64,000 nucleotides of DNA from positions 9,038,501 through 9,102,500 of the forward strand of contig CM077116.1 of assembly GCA_039619475.1 (NCBI GenBank), written 5' to 3'. The translations under genes were made by a program, and so were the position numbers. The notes under the pieces are model-generated. The model did no database searches. It had not been told where the DNA came from and saw only the letters and a program-made list of their open reading frames with translations. This stretch comes from Icerya purchasi (Eukaryota; Arthropoda; Insecta; Hemiptera; Monophlebidae). Every line of letters begins with the position of its first letter. The first letter of the stretch is position 1. Below are positions 8,894 through 19,690 of the stretch, in pieces.

Positions 8894-11640
8894 GTGGCGT
8901 GTATGGCTGCTGGTATATAATGTGAAGAGTGCAGAAGAAATTCAAAAATGTGTATACCGCCGATGAATTAAAGTCGTGTAAAATGACTTACTTGACTATC
9001 AAAAATGTGCTCACTGCAAAATGTAAAACGAATACACTAAGCTCGGACACTCCAAATTTAAAATGAAACAATCACTCGTTGAACAAACATGAATTAAACT
9101 CGATCTCTTATGGTTTAAAATCGATGAATTTAAATCGCTTATAATTCCGACAAAATGAACCGTTTAGCCTACTTACCCGCATTTTGGTATGACCGGAGTA
9201 ATAAACTCGATCGGTTCATTACACAATTATACGTAAGGAAAGATAGGATAGCACATTAGTTGAATCGTCTTTTTGTTGGCCTATTGATGATTTCGAATAA
9301 TTAATGATGCAGCACTGTTTATCAGTTATTGCTTTAATTAATTATTAGTTTAAACTAGAGAGCATATGTTTAATTTCGTTCAATATCAGCTGTGCAAATT
9401 GAAACGTTTTCCTAGCGATATCAACAAAGATTCGACAGTGTTTTAATCGACACTAAGCCGTCGCAATCGGGAAATACTGTTATTATTTCATTAGTCCAAA
9501 TGCATCTTTATTTTCCGCTCGGTAATATTAGCGGCCGAGTGAAATATGAACGAATACGTGCAACTCTACATTATAGTTCAATTCGTTTTAGTAGTAATTT
9601 GCCGTTAAGTCGGCTCGCTAGGAGTATTTCGTAGGCTGCTGGTGAAATTGCTTTATTTACATGTATTTCGTTGGCACTGCTGTAGATTATCGATAATCCG
9701 AGCACAGTGTTCCCCAATGGGTCACCCCCTTTAGTTCGGTGGTAATAACGAACTAAGCGAACACGAAGTAACTGTTACGTCAGTTAGCAGAATGACCGTG
9801 CTCTCATTTTAAGAATGAGAATTCTTTCCAAAGACCGACATAAAAGACGCGGAAAAGCTAAACGAGACGAGCGCGGATGATCCGTTCGAATCACATTATC
9901 TGTATTACTTTTGTATTCGTTTTTGTTGTTTCTGTGTTCCCTTCTAGAACGAAAAAATAAAGTTATTGAATTATATAACTCTAGCCGCTGATTATGTTCT
10001 ATTAGAAATAGTGTTCAGCATTTCTTTCGCGCAATTACCGTCATTTCGTTGTCGATACCGGTAAAATATAAATTGGTTACGCGTCATTAACATGTTGAAC
10101 TGTAAGAAAACATAATGAACTTACATGTCTGTTCTTTTTCTTTTTTTCGCTTACTCTCTGTCATCGGATGTTCGAATAACACGATTACTTCTAGGCTTTT
10201 CAGTATATCTGACATTTTTGCACAACTCGAGCAGCGAGCAGAAGACGAAATAATACTATGGTGCATGTGGGCCTTCGAGGCGGGTTTCTTTCGTGAGTAG
10301 CAAATACCTGAACGAATAGCCAATTTACATAGACATCAGCTGATAGAAATGAACCACCAAATTCATAGTTTATCGCGCATCAAAGGGAAATGTAAACATT
10401 TATACGCGCGTACAAAAACCATATCGCTTAACAAAGAAATCCTGAACAAGCGGCAGGTTAATAATACCGAGTTGTAAAATTCTTCTTACACTGTCGTGTC
10501 TATGTAGGCAGGGTAAAACCGGATTTATTCGATTGTTTTCCGCGCGATACCAGTCCATCTTCATGATCTGTACACTTTCGCGAGTATAATTTTTTTTTTT
10601 TTTGTTTTTTTGTTTTTTTGTTTTTCTATCGCTTCATCATATAATAATAGGTCTGAAATGGGTAAGCTTTTATCATATTTTAAACTTAAATTCGTCGGAC
10701 AAATTGAAAGTCTCCGTGGGGAATCGTTTTTAATTCAACCGGAGCAGATTAATTTTATCACGTCTGTTGAAACTCGATCTGCTCCGTTATAGATTTATTC
10801 CGTGTTTCAGACACTTGATGGCTTCCTTTATTTCCAAGATCAATGATTTTAGTTCGCTCGTGGGATTTGTTGTTTTTGCTACCTTTTCACTTATACTACC
10901 GTAAAATTCCTAGAATTACGGTGTTCCCCATGACCCCGTTACCGTTTCAATAGAGCTCTTTTTTTGTTTTTCTCTTTTCTTATTTTCGGTTGCCCAGTAT
11001 TCTTCGAAATAATTTCGATTTTCTTATTAAGCGCCTTTGTGCGTGCACACTTTTATTACTTTTAATTCTAAGTAATAAGATTAATGAAGCAAAACTACGT
11101 TTGCAAAAATATTGGCCCACCCCCTCCGTACAAACAAAAAACAATGCAACAGTAGCACGTTCTTTTTTTATTTATACCCGGGGCTAATTTGAACATTTTC
11201 GGTGTCAAAAAAAATTTATTGGCGCGAGTATTTATACTGAAAATATCATGTGATGCAAAAGAAACAAAGGGGAAGACAAAGAACGCTGAATGACGGAACA
11301 ACCAGCGCGTAGACTGAAAAAAGAGAACTGAAGAACATTGTTATTTTAAATCACCATATTCTATAATTAACAAACAGGGTAGTAAAAGATTCCCTATTAA
11401 CATTGTTGTTGTTAAATTGGTTCAGAGCTTGCGGTCAAAATGAATAAATCATATTCCGATTTGCGAATTATTTTTGTTATATCAACTGGTTAAAAATTTG
11501 TGAGGACCAAAAACAAGTTTGTTTTTTTTTTTTTCTAATTTTAAAAACTAACAAATTCTAGCTCTAAAGAGGTTCAGTTCTGGTTCCGCGCTGAATTTCT
11601 TTTAAAATATATAAATATATATATATATATATATAAATAT
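8894..11640. other. Noncoding, no gene recognised
   Basis: About 2.7 kb without a supportable gene. ORFs at 10087-10323, 10115-10300, 10610-10792, 10990-11187 and 11095-11301 are short, overlap on both strands and show no domain. Features are T-rich runs (10590-10625), a (TA)n patch near 11608-11640 and scattered homopolymers. It lies upstream of the cuticle gene's internal exon and may include that gene's 5' intron or promoter. I could not identify an exon here. Confidence 0.4.
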
Positions 11641-11690
11641 ATTGTGAACCTTAACTATCAAGGGTATGGGACTTGCTTTACTTTACTTTA
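11641..11690 (+). mobile_element. SINE-A 3' end fragment
   Basis: The string ATGGGACTTGCTTTACTTTA matches, in the opposite orientation, the 3' end of the SINE-A copy at 17840 (ATGGGACTCGCTTTACTTTT on the minus strand). Only about 50 bp is recognisable. Confidence 0.45.
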
Positions 11691-12469
11691 AGAGGCGGAA
11701 GTTTTAATTTGGTCCGCTATTACAAAGACCACCGGCTCGGTGGTGGAGAATGAACGGGTTTCTGCTGATTTTTTAGGACTTTTTTAATTTTTATTCCTGA
11801 AATGTTGCTGTCGAGTGTTCGAAAATGGAATTTTCATAAAAGTTTGTTTTTTACCGACGTAGGTTACACGAACAGATGCCAATCTTACTCGAATTGTGCA
11901 GCTTTCCTAGTCTTACCTATTCAAGAATTCCGATTTATCGTCTAACAGAAACGAACGAAAGCTACCATACTATATTAATCGCCGGTTCTCGCGCATGTGA
12001 CTTTTATCAATTTTTCATTAGTTTGCAAGGCTCAAACTACCTACTTTTTCGACTCTGCTTTCTCTTCGGTATTCACTATATTCCAATTTGTGCCTTTCTT
12101 GTCTCTTTCTTCCTTGTTTCTAAGTACATTATCTCAGAATCGTGCTTTTAGACGTACATCGAACTAAGGATAACAAATTTTTAATCTCTTTGAAGACAGA
12201 AAAAGTGTTAACTGAACTTCATTTTTTATTATCTCTAGTATATATTAATTACTGCGTCATTTTTATGCCAGGGCAGAATAAAAAATAAATAAAAAGCTAG
12301 TTACGAATATTTGTTTAAGAATTATATTTATTTCACTCTTTCCATTATTGATGTAATTGATCTACTATATATGCGGTATTTAATACCCTATCGTAATTCG
12401 TTTATCTAAAATTTTCTCGATGCGATATCGGAACTATTACAGAACGTTCTCACTACTTTGTTCTACACC
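11691..12469. other. Noncoding
   Basis: No gene is recognised. The 91-codon ORF at 11876-12151 (+) ends in a hydrophobic stretch but has no conserved motif and no paralogue in the window. Confidence 0.4.
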
Positions 12470-13970
12470 GAATGCGGCTTAATATTTGTAGGAAGTTTTT
12501 CCTTTTTAGCGTGAAATTGTATATTATAGTGACATGAATACAACCACAAATAGAACTGTGCAGGAAGACACACTCTGTCGCTTAAATTGCTCCATATGGG
12601 TAAAACACGTAAATTGGTTCTTGGGTTAGAAGTTGAAAATGAGAAATTAAAAATAGTAGTAGTGAAAAATTTGCAGGCGTTAAGAAATATGAAATGCGCC
12701 AGCAAAGAACAGTGTTGATGAAGAAATCAACGGAACGACCAAATCAAGAGAACATTTATTAAAAAGGGTCGAATTTAGGCAAAAACTTGAGAGAGACAAA
12801 GGAAGAAAACACGTCCAGAACAGAAAGGCGAAAAGTGAAAAGAAGAATGGATCTGTTCTGAAAATACTTGACAGTGAGAGATTTCAAATGAAAAGGAATA
12901 CCAACAAAATCATCTTATCTTTAAGGAAATGGAGATGAACGAAGGCAGCAGCGGTGGAGTTTCAGGTGATAAGTTGAGGTAGGACGGTTATACTGATTTA
13001 GGAGCTTTAAAGACTTTGGACATTTTCCAAACTTGGGAAATAGAGAAGTAGAACTCGAAAAGGAGTAGCAAAGATTTTTCCAAGAGCTACTATTAGCCCT
13101 GTTAAGAGCTCTTGAGTTAGTTTATCTATGAGGGGTAGAAAGTTGGAAAAGTAGAGACAGAGAATCGAAAGGTTCTAAACGTAGCTATGTTATTCTAAAA
13201 GTAACCGTGTTGGAATCGAAAGCCTTCTTGCAATCGTAACTGCTTCGTAAAGCTGATGGGTGTAAATTTTTTGAACGAGAAGTTGCAGCGGGGAAGTAGA
13301 AAGTGCGTAAGGCAAATGGAGTTAGTACTGCAAAAAAAAAACTCCGACTTAGAATCATTGTGTGAAAGAGGGAAATCGATCAAAGAACAAAATTTATCCC
13401 AGCCAGTTGCGGAAAACGGCCGTTAAAAAGCGTATACGAGTTTTAAGTAAGAGAATGTCGCGGAAAACCTATTTAGAGGAGACAATGATCATATTCGAAG
13501 GAACGGTCAGGAGTATTTCAAGAACCGACAAGATCGGATCAATAGAAGTAAATGAGAGGTCAACATCAATGGAAACGGTAGCGTACTTGTATGTAGAGCA
13601 GATAAGGGTCATCACTGCGAAGGATAAGATTATGGATTAAATACAGTATTCTCAAGAACCGTTCCGTTAACTTTTCGATCAGAAAAAACCCAGAGAGAAA
13701 AATGAGCATTATTCCGATAAAAGGAGAAGAAACGAAAGGAGGAAAGAGGAAAAATACTATGAAAAAGTATATTAAGAATAGAAATATAAACTAGGATGAC
13801 GAGAATGAATAATAACGAAGTACAGATATCGCGAGGTAGAAAATAAATATTGTCTCTAACTAGAACGGCAGCACCACCGTAATCATCAGATCCATCCGAG
13901 CGGATTAATGTGAAATTTTTTAATTAAAACTTTTTCAGAAGGTATAGGTTTAAGCCAAGTATCGGAATTA
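12470..13970 (-). pseudogene. Highly degraded LINE A-like ORF2 (EN to RT)
   Basis: No long frame remains, but reading the minus strand across frames gives family A ORF2 motifs in order. SDTWL comes first (near 13960), then YGGAAVLV, then NNAHFSLW with NGTVLEN near 13700 (matching DWNAHSPLW and NGRVLEN), SIDVDLSFTS near 13550, WKNLCYSFSSSTSL near 13080 (matching WKKFCSSFSRSTSL) and VGIPFHLKSLTVKY near 12860 (matching DGIPFLVIKSLSIF). Later thumb matches toward 12470 are weak. This is an old relative of family A. It ends at 13970, where the poly-A tail of LINE B copy 1 abuts it. Confidence 0.7.
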
Positions 13971-14342
13971 TTTTTTTTTTTTTTTTTAATATAAATAAAT
14001 AAGTTGTAGGTCTCACTGGGCAAGTATGCCCGTTACGTGAGTGCCCAACACTCTTACTATCGTTTATTCTAGTAAACAAAATTACAATTAATCATTCTTA
14101 CTACTTAGATCGAACGTATTAAACCAAAAAACTAAAAATAAAATATATCAATCGACGCAAATATATATATATATGAATTACACAATAATACACACATACA
14201 CAGGAGCCGCTTATATATTGAACATTGTATACATTAGTGTACAGGAAAGAAAAAGAAGGGAAACTGGTAAATAGATGGTCTAAAAGAGCTCTAAAAAATT
14301 CAGCAATAAAAATAAAGGGAAAAGAGGAGGCAGCAAAATTCC

Positions 14343-14780
14343 TTAATCTTTGCACCATTCTTTCAACCACTTCCTCACTTCCCTCTTCCATACACCAATT
14401 TGTTTTTCGTTTATTATGTGACTGGGCAAAGTGCTCATTAATTTAATTAAAACCGAATCATCTGTATCGTCGATTCGTAGATTTACCCCTCTAGGATGAA
14501 TGTAACAGGTATTATTTTGATTCCTTGTTAGTCGAGTTTTTGGTCTGGAAGGTAACATTACGTTATTGCATTTAAATTCAAGTAATCTGTAATAATAATA
14601 ATGCATTTTGGGAGACATTTCATTATTTTCCTTCCACCAGGTTGATGTAGTATCACTCCGCTTCCAATGGGGTAGTATAAGTTTCAAACATCTTTTCTGA
14701 ATTTTATTTATTTTATTGATTTCCGTTTTTTTAACCTCACCCCATATTTGGATCCCATATCAAATTCTAGACATTATTAA
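14343..14780 (-). pseudogene. LINE B ORF2, C-terminal region
   Basis: The minus frame from 14687 to 14343 follows the RT thumb once the nested insertion is removed. It contains LKLILPHWKR, NEMSPKMHYYYY, RLLEFKCNNVMLPSRPKTR (the junction that hosts LINE C in copy 2) and ends REVRKWLKEWCKD before the stop. The Leu/Trp-rich end RLxLxLPxxRxxxxxR...FxxxxxxxWNxLP type is usual for Jockey-superfamily ORF2 tails. One in-frame stop lies between this part and the thumb. Confidence 0.7.
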
Positions 14781-14793
14781 TGCATTAAAGTAT

Positions 14794-15462
14794 TTTTTTT
14801 TTTTTTTTTAACCCCCCTTTGGGCATATCAACAAAGGATCTTCGCCCAGAAACGAAAGGAAGGAGAAGGATCAGTTAAATGTAGATTCGGTCAGCTATTG
14901 ATAAGATAAAGGAACTGAGGATAGGAACAACTGAGATCGACGGAAACGATAAGATATACGAGGCACAATAAGGAGTAGGGAGTTTGAGTGACAGCAGATT
15001 GGAATACAAAGAGGTACGTTCGTTCACGAGGGATGGACATTCAAAGAGGATATGGTCAGGATCACAGACGGCTACGTCGTCAGGATGAAGAGGGCAATAA
15101 GGGGAAAGAGCGAGATGAAAACGAAAGCGTGAGGAAGGAAGAAGAGTATGATTCAGACGTAAACGGATAATAGGAACAATAACGGAGCGGTGAAGCGAAG
15201 GAAAATCGTAAAACCAAGGCCGCGTGGGAAGATTAGGTTGGATGGAAAAATAAAAGGAAGAATGATTAGAAAAGGAGGAAACGTAAAAATCTGACCAAAA
15301 TCTAACATGAAACTTTTTGCACAATGGGAGTAAATTCGAAACGGGAATTTTAGAGAAAAAAAAGCGGGAGGATACAGCAATCTGAGCCAAAGAATCAGCC
15401 ATTTCGTTACCCTCTATCCCCATATGACTGGGGACCCAGAGCTCTCTTCTCACTTCACGCTA
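14794..15462 (-). mobile_element. LINE family A, copy 3 (nested in LINE B)
   Basis: A 669-bp insertion is flanked by the exact 13-bp duplication TGCATTAAAGTAT (14781-14793 and 15463-15475). It ends with a minus-strand poly-A (T-run from 14794) preceded by the family A 3' terminus, read as CTGGGCGAAGATCC and GATATGCCC. It contains a single 192-codon minus frame (15453-14875) for the end of RNase H (LWVPSHMGIEGNEMADSLA) and the intact C-terminal domain (FWSDFYVSSFSN, FYFSIQPNLP, IRLRLNHTLLP, CDPDHILFECP). It is 5'-truncated and younger than the LINE B copy that hosts it. Confidence 0.92.
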
Positions 15463-15985
15463 TGCATTAAAGTATATCCTTAATGTTCCATATGAAAGAA
15501 CCGTCTTCAGTTTATATAACGCTGGAATTGACTGTCTTACTTTCGAATTTAAGTCTTGTATCTGCTTTTTCCAGTTCAATGATTTATCGATATATATTCC
15601 CAGGTATTTAAAATCTGTTACATTTACTAGAGGTGGACATGAACATGGGTGAGTGATTTTATTCCCGTATCGTTCATGTAAGCATTCATTATTATGTATA
15701 CTGATTCGCGGGTGGTGACTCATATGTTTAGAGATATTACGAATATGGAGTAGTTTTGATTTATTTACATTTATACATAACCTCCTGTCATGTGTCCATT
15801 TACTGAGATTATCGACATCCTGCTGCAGTAATTTTTTTGCCATCTCTAGATTTTTATGTTCCATTAATAATGCGATGCCATCGGCAAATACATAAACCTT
15901 TGCATTTTTGATGTGCTTATATAATGAGTTCGTGTATATAAGAAATAGAATAGGAGCCAGTATTGTACCCTGACCTACTCCAGGA
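15463..15985 (-). pseudogene. LINE B ORF2, RT palm/thumb
   Basis: The minus strand from 15985 reads GVGQGTILAPILFLIYTNSL, then YVFADGIALL (the YADD box with its second Asp changed to Gly), SKWTHDRRLCINVNKSKLLH, VTDFKYLGIYIDKSLNWK and the thumb SIPALYKLKTVLSYGTLRIY. The same block in copy 2 reads SKWARDRRLCVDINKSKLLH. The missing catalytic Asp and the 5' truncation make this copy inactive. The frame is open through the visible part. Confidence 0.8.
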
Positions 15986-16070
15986 CACTTACAGGTGGGT
16001 TTTGACGATTAGGACATTCGAAATAAGGACACTTACAGGTGGGTTTTGAAGATTAGGACATTCGAAATAA
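15983..16070. repeat. 44-bp tandem duplication
   Basis: Two units, 15983-16026 and 16027-16070, are identical except for one base (TTTTGACGATTAG versus TTTTGAAGATTAG) and are followed by a partial third start, GGACATTTGG. On the minus strand they encode part of the gag zinc-knuckle segment YFECPNLQNPP. The array sits exactly where LINE B copy 1 is truncated. Confidence 0.9.
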
Positions 16071-16345
16071 GGACATTTGGAGAAGCAGTGAGCGCAAGTG
16101 TGTAGAATAGGAGCTTCGACAATATCTCGCAATGTGGCGAAAAGAAAACATTTGCAACATTGGTTGGACGGCCTCTAACGTTAGGAAGAACTGAAAAACG
16201 AAGTTCCTGGAAGAACGATCTTAGAAATTGATCAGTTTAAAAGGAACTTTTTCACCAACGAAAGTTCTTAACACGCGCCTGATGCAAGGAGACCGGGGAA
16301 TAGACGATTGTCCTTCCAGTATATTATTCTCAAAGGAGGCAGGAT
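15990..16345 (-). pseudogene. Degraded LINE ORF1 (gag) zinc-knuckle fragment
   Basis: The minus strand reads VRRVLRTFVGEKVPFKLINF, then (in shifted frames) FRHIARYCRSS and HCFSKCPYFECPN. This order, with a basic strand, 'TF.G..LP', then Cys-x2-Cys and FxHIARxC knuckles, is the usual end of Jockey or I-type ORF1 proteins that bind RNA. It cannot be read in one frame and its C-terminal end is duplicated in the 44-bp array. It may belong to the degraded LINE A-like copy at 12470-13970, now separated by LINE B. Confidence 0.55.
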
Positions 16346-17839
16346 CGACGACAGGTATGACATTCGTTCTATATAAAAAGTTAGTAAGGCTTTTAAATTA
16401 TTTTCGGAAAAGAAGTTACTGCTTTTCGGGAAGAAGTTAAGCGGGGAAGCAGAAGGAAAGAGAAGTGAAATTCGGTTTCTATCTAGCGTAACGGTATTGG
16501 AAAAGAACGAAAGGGCCTAGCAAAGACCGTTGCCCAGCGGTAGACCGTGCAGATATTGGAGAATTTAACTGTTGTAAACGGTCGGGAACGTTGAAAATAC
16601 ATGGCGAAGCTGCGAATGAAATAACATCGCTGTGTAATGTACAAGGCATTTGCAGTGTCAACGTACTTTTTCGGAGCGCTATTAGAACTGCAAAAATTAC
16701 TTTTCGTTAACTGCACTTGGCGCAAACTTGAAGTAAGCTCGTTTGTTTCGGCTATAGGCAACAGGCAGGGCAGCGCGGATAGGGGAATAAATAAAATGAC
16801 AAAAGATCAGATTTTAACCGGTGCCGCGAAAGGTAAAACTAGGAAACTGCGAACCGGATTAGAAAGGTCGGCGGGGCGGCGTCGGTAATTTGAGCTGCTG
16901 CGACTGCGTCGGGAAGGTGTTTCGGTCGGATCCGGACAATGCCGTTTAAATTATTTCACGTTCAAATGCTGCACTTGCGTTTTTCATTAGGATTTTTTGC
17001 GAGAGGCTGGAAAGTCTGAGCGGCGATTTCGTTACACTTTCCGATAAACAACGTTAGTGCAAGTTAACCGGAACGTGCCATGAATAAGCAATTAGAAGGC
17101 GTTAGTCGCTGCAACCATTAATAGCGCCTCTAACCAGTTTAACTAACCGTCTAAGGCTGCCCTTCGATAGCCTAGCCGCAGATTATTTACGACTTCTCCG
17201 CTTCCGTACTGGCCCCGTAATTTGAATTTATCGTAATTTGCTCCTCCGATAGGCCGCGGCAAATTAAAACGTAATAACGCGCCATTGCAGCAGGGCCGTT
17301 TGTCATTTTTCAAATTGAATTTATCGACCGGACGACTTTGCTTTTGCGCAAATATTGGCCAAAATTAATTGCAAACTTCCTCTAATGGCTCGATTTCACA
17401 CTTAAAAAGCCTTTCGCCTACGCTGCCACAGCACAGTTTCGGCCCTTCCAAGGCGGTCCGGAGAAACGCGTTGCTGCACAATGTTCTTCGCAGATACATC
17501 GGGCACTTTGCACGTTATGAAAAGAGCTTAACTCCGCAATTCACGGTTTCCTATCGAGATGCTCGCTTTACTTTCCGACCTTTTTTCTTAATATGCCGAA
17601 TCCACTCAAGAAGGTTACTTTACACGCGAAGAATATGATTCTCGGTTAATACAACTAACTAAACTGGAAAGTTGGAATTGCCATTAAAATAATTTGATGC
17701 ACATTGTGCTAAGGGAGTAATGTTGTTATAAAAAAAAACTACCTAAAGTAACTTCTGTCAAATTGTTGAGCGAGGAAAAGAAATCCTTTGAAATTTCGCA
17801 TATGTATTCTTAACGAAAAGCCTCCATTCTACTTTTTAG
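16346..17839. other. Noncoding block with raised GC content, no gene recognised
   Basis: From about 16840 to 17640 the sequence is less AT-rich than its surroundings and nearly free of homopolymer runs, with CCGCGGC, GGCCCCG and several CpG-bearing words. ORFs at 16228-16440, 16483-16761, 16637-16888 and 17369-17638 overlap in different frames and show no domain. Conserved noncoding DNA is possible, since the block lies upstream of the cuticle gene's exon, but nothing in the sequence proves it. Confidence 0.4.
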
Positions 17840-18120
17840 TAAAGTAAAAGTAAAGCGAGTCCCATGGATATCCTTAATAAGGTATCATGGATTGCGAAGC
17901 TTTTCATATTGTACTAAGTCTAATGGATCTGATGAGAATATTAGGGCCAGTTCCTTTCTCGTGGGATTCGCCTTTACTTTCTCAGATTTCTCCGGTACCC
18001 AATTACTTCAGGCTGGGTAAACCTGGGGGAGCGATTTGGATCCGGAACGAGACAAGTCTCGATAACCTATGGCACCTCTGATTTGGTAGCCAAACACTTT
18101 AACCGCTAGGCTGTAGTATA
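17840..18120 (-). mobile_element. SINE-A, best copy
   Basis: On the minus strand the 5' end reads CTACAGCCTAGCGGTTAAAG (an A-box-like match) and then GGCTACCAAATCAGAGGTGCC and GGTTATCGAGACTTG (degraded B box). The body shares GGTATCATGGATTG, AAGTCTAATGGATCTGATGAGAATA and CAGTTCCTTTC with the copy at 7910-8160, and the 3' end ATGGGACTCGCTTTACTTTT with short fragments at 11650 and 19352. The layout of tRNA-like head, body and CTTTA-type tail is typical of a tRNA-derived SINE. The 64-codon ORF at 17887-18081 lies inside it and is not a gene. Confidence 0.65.
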
Positions 18121-18849
18121 GTTTTTTTTTTCACCACATCTTCCGCATCTTTAGTTTTATTGTTTGAATAGTTTTTGAACTTTTTTTGTTTTGTCATATT
18201 CTGACATTTCAAGTTAGTTATCAGCTTGTCGGAAGGGGCTAATAGTGAAATGTAGTAAGTTTTTTATTTTTTTTATTTTTGTAGACGTAATACCCTGTAC
18301 CGTGTTTAACTGCCGTGGCTATTACAATACGTGGATGTGCGGTTTGTTCTTACAGATAATCGCCTATTCCATGCGATACTAGCGACACAGAACAGACCCA
18401 ATAGCAAATATACTTCATAAAGCAGCAAATACGATAATAATATATATTAAAAAGTGGAAAATTAAAATAAATGAAAATAAAACAAAAGCTATTTTATTTA
18501 ATAATGAGAAAACAAATAGATATCCAGAATAGTCGTGTAGAATGGAAGGAATACTTAGGTCTTATTAAAAGATTAATAACGTTCGCGAAACTTATTAAAA
18601 ATAAAGTTGTAAAAGTTCAGCAAAAGGTTTGTTGCCTATCTTCTTTATAGTGCCATACTTAATTCCTGAGCGTCGGCGACTACCTATTCGTACATTTCAA
18701 GTGTACAGACACAGGCATAGTGTACTAGGCAATTGTTTATATGCGGTACGAATGTGTACACGCGCAAGACTTCATTCGGAACTGATTAGTAATCGTTTGA
18801 TTTATCGATATACAAGTGTAATCCCGTGCATGTCTGCTGTGTACTGACC
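18121..18849. other. Noncoding
   Basis: No gene is visible. The 72-codon ORF at 18629-18847 has no recognised domain and overlaps the presumed body of SINE-B. Confidence 0.4.
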
Positions 18850-19016
18850 TAGCGCACATATGTTATTGTACGCGGTGGTTTGCCATTGCCTTCCACGTAA
18901 TTATTAACGAGTATTTATTTAATTCTTTGTAATAAGTTCTGTCGTCGCTCGGGATCGAACCCGTGACCTCCGTAACGGAAGTCAAGCGCTCTAGCAACTA
19001 GGCTATCGCGACGACA
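18850..19016 (-). mobile_element. SINE-B with tRNA-like head
   Basis: The minus strand from 19016 to 18942 folds partly like a tRNA: GTCGTCG at the start pairs with CGACGAC at the end, the A box reads TAGCCTAGTTGCTAGAGC and the B box GGGTTCGATCCC. The T-arm lacks about three bases of its stem, so a functional tRNA is unlikely. It is followed by AGAACTTATT and, further on, GGAAGGCAATGGCAAACCAC. A diverged second copy at 19605-19690 shares the head and the CGACGACAGAA.TTATT junction, which supports a SINE family rather than a lone tRNA gene. Confidence 0.65.
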
Positions 19017-19345
19017 TTTGTTGCCTATACCCTTACTTTACTAGGAAATCGCATCTAACATCTATAAACCAATCATTTTGCCGAATCTATCATATGCAGT
19101 AATAATTTTGTCCCCTACCAGTTAAATTATTTTTCAGAAACATCAAAGAATTCAAAATCACTGTCTAAGGATAATCCTAAATAAACCAGCATCAACTCCA
19201 TGCATGATCACCTAAAAATGCCATACATTCAAAAAATCCAACTTAACGTTAGTTAATAATATCGGTGACTATGATTACCAATCACACTTAAGTATAGATA
19301 AAAAAATACAAATATATAGAAGGATAAAATATATCTTAAACGCCC

Positions 19346-19380
19346 TGCTAAATATGGGACTCACTTTAGTTTTTTTTACC
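19346..19380 (+). mobile_element. SINE-A 3' end fragment
   Basis: ATATGGGACTCACTTTAGTTTT resembles the SINE-A terminus. Only a few tens of bases match. Confidence 0.3.
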
Positions 19381-19604
19381 TAATTACCGATTCCTCGGAT
19401 TGTATTTTTGTGATTCAGTGATTATTTTACGCCTTAAATATGATATTAATTTTAAAAAAAAGAAAAATTAAGAACTCACTAACATTAAACTAGATCTACT
19501 TGGAAAAAGAAACGAGGCCGAAACATATTTCGCGGTCGGAACGTTGAGGCCGAATTCCCCTTTTATTCCTGTGAAAAATTCCAGAATTAGACTGAATGTG
19601 GTTT

Positions 19605-19690
19605 GTCGCCATAGCGTACTTGATAGAACACTTTTCTTCAGTGTCCTGAGTTCGATCCCAGCCGACGACAGAAATTATTTTACGGAAAAT
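19605..19690 (+). mobile_element. SINE-B, second copy
   Basis: GTCGCCATAGCGTACTTGAT and GAGTTCGATCCCAGC form A- and B-box-like segments, and the head ends CGACGACAGAAATTATT, matching the junction in the copy at 18850-19016. The anticodon-arm region is shorter by several bases, which again argues against a functional tRNA. Confidence 0.6.

Larger units (their letters stand above)
13971..15985 (-). mobile_element. LINE family B, copy 1 (5'-truncated, split by a nested LINE A)
   Basis: The minus-strand poly-A tail is the T-run at 13971-13988. The element runs upstream through a 3' untranslated region, a C-terminal domain (14343-14780) and the RT thumb and palm (15463-15985), ending abruptly in the GVGQG box at 15985. 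A family A copy (14794-15462) interrupts it with a 13-bp target duplication. The second family B copy at 42780-47705 aligns across the uninterrupted junction, which confirms the reconstruction order. The motifs suggest a CR1/Jockey-like element. The clade is tentative. Confidence 0.8.

Noticed and set aside
18942..19016. Possible functional tRNA gene on the minus strand
   Set aside because: Acceptor ends pair and both boxes are present, but about three T-stem bases are missing and a second diverged copy with the same 3' junction exists. A SINE head is the better call.
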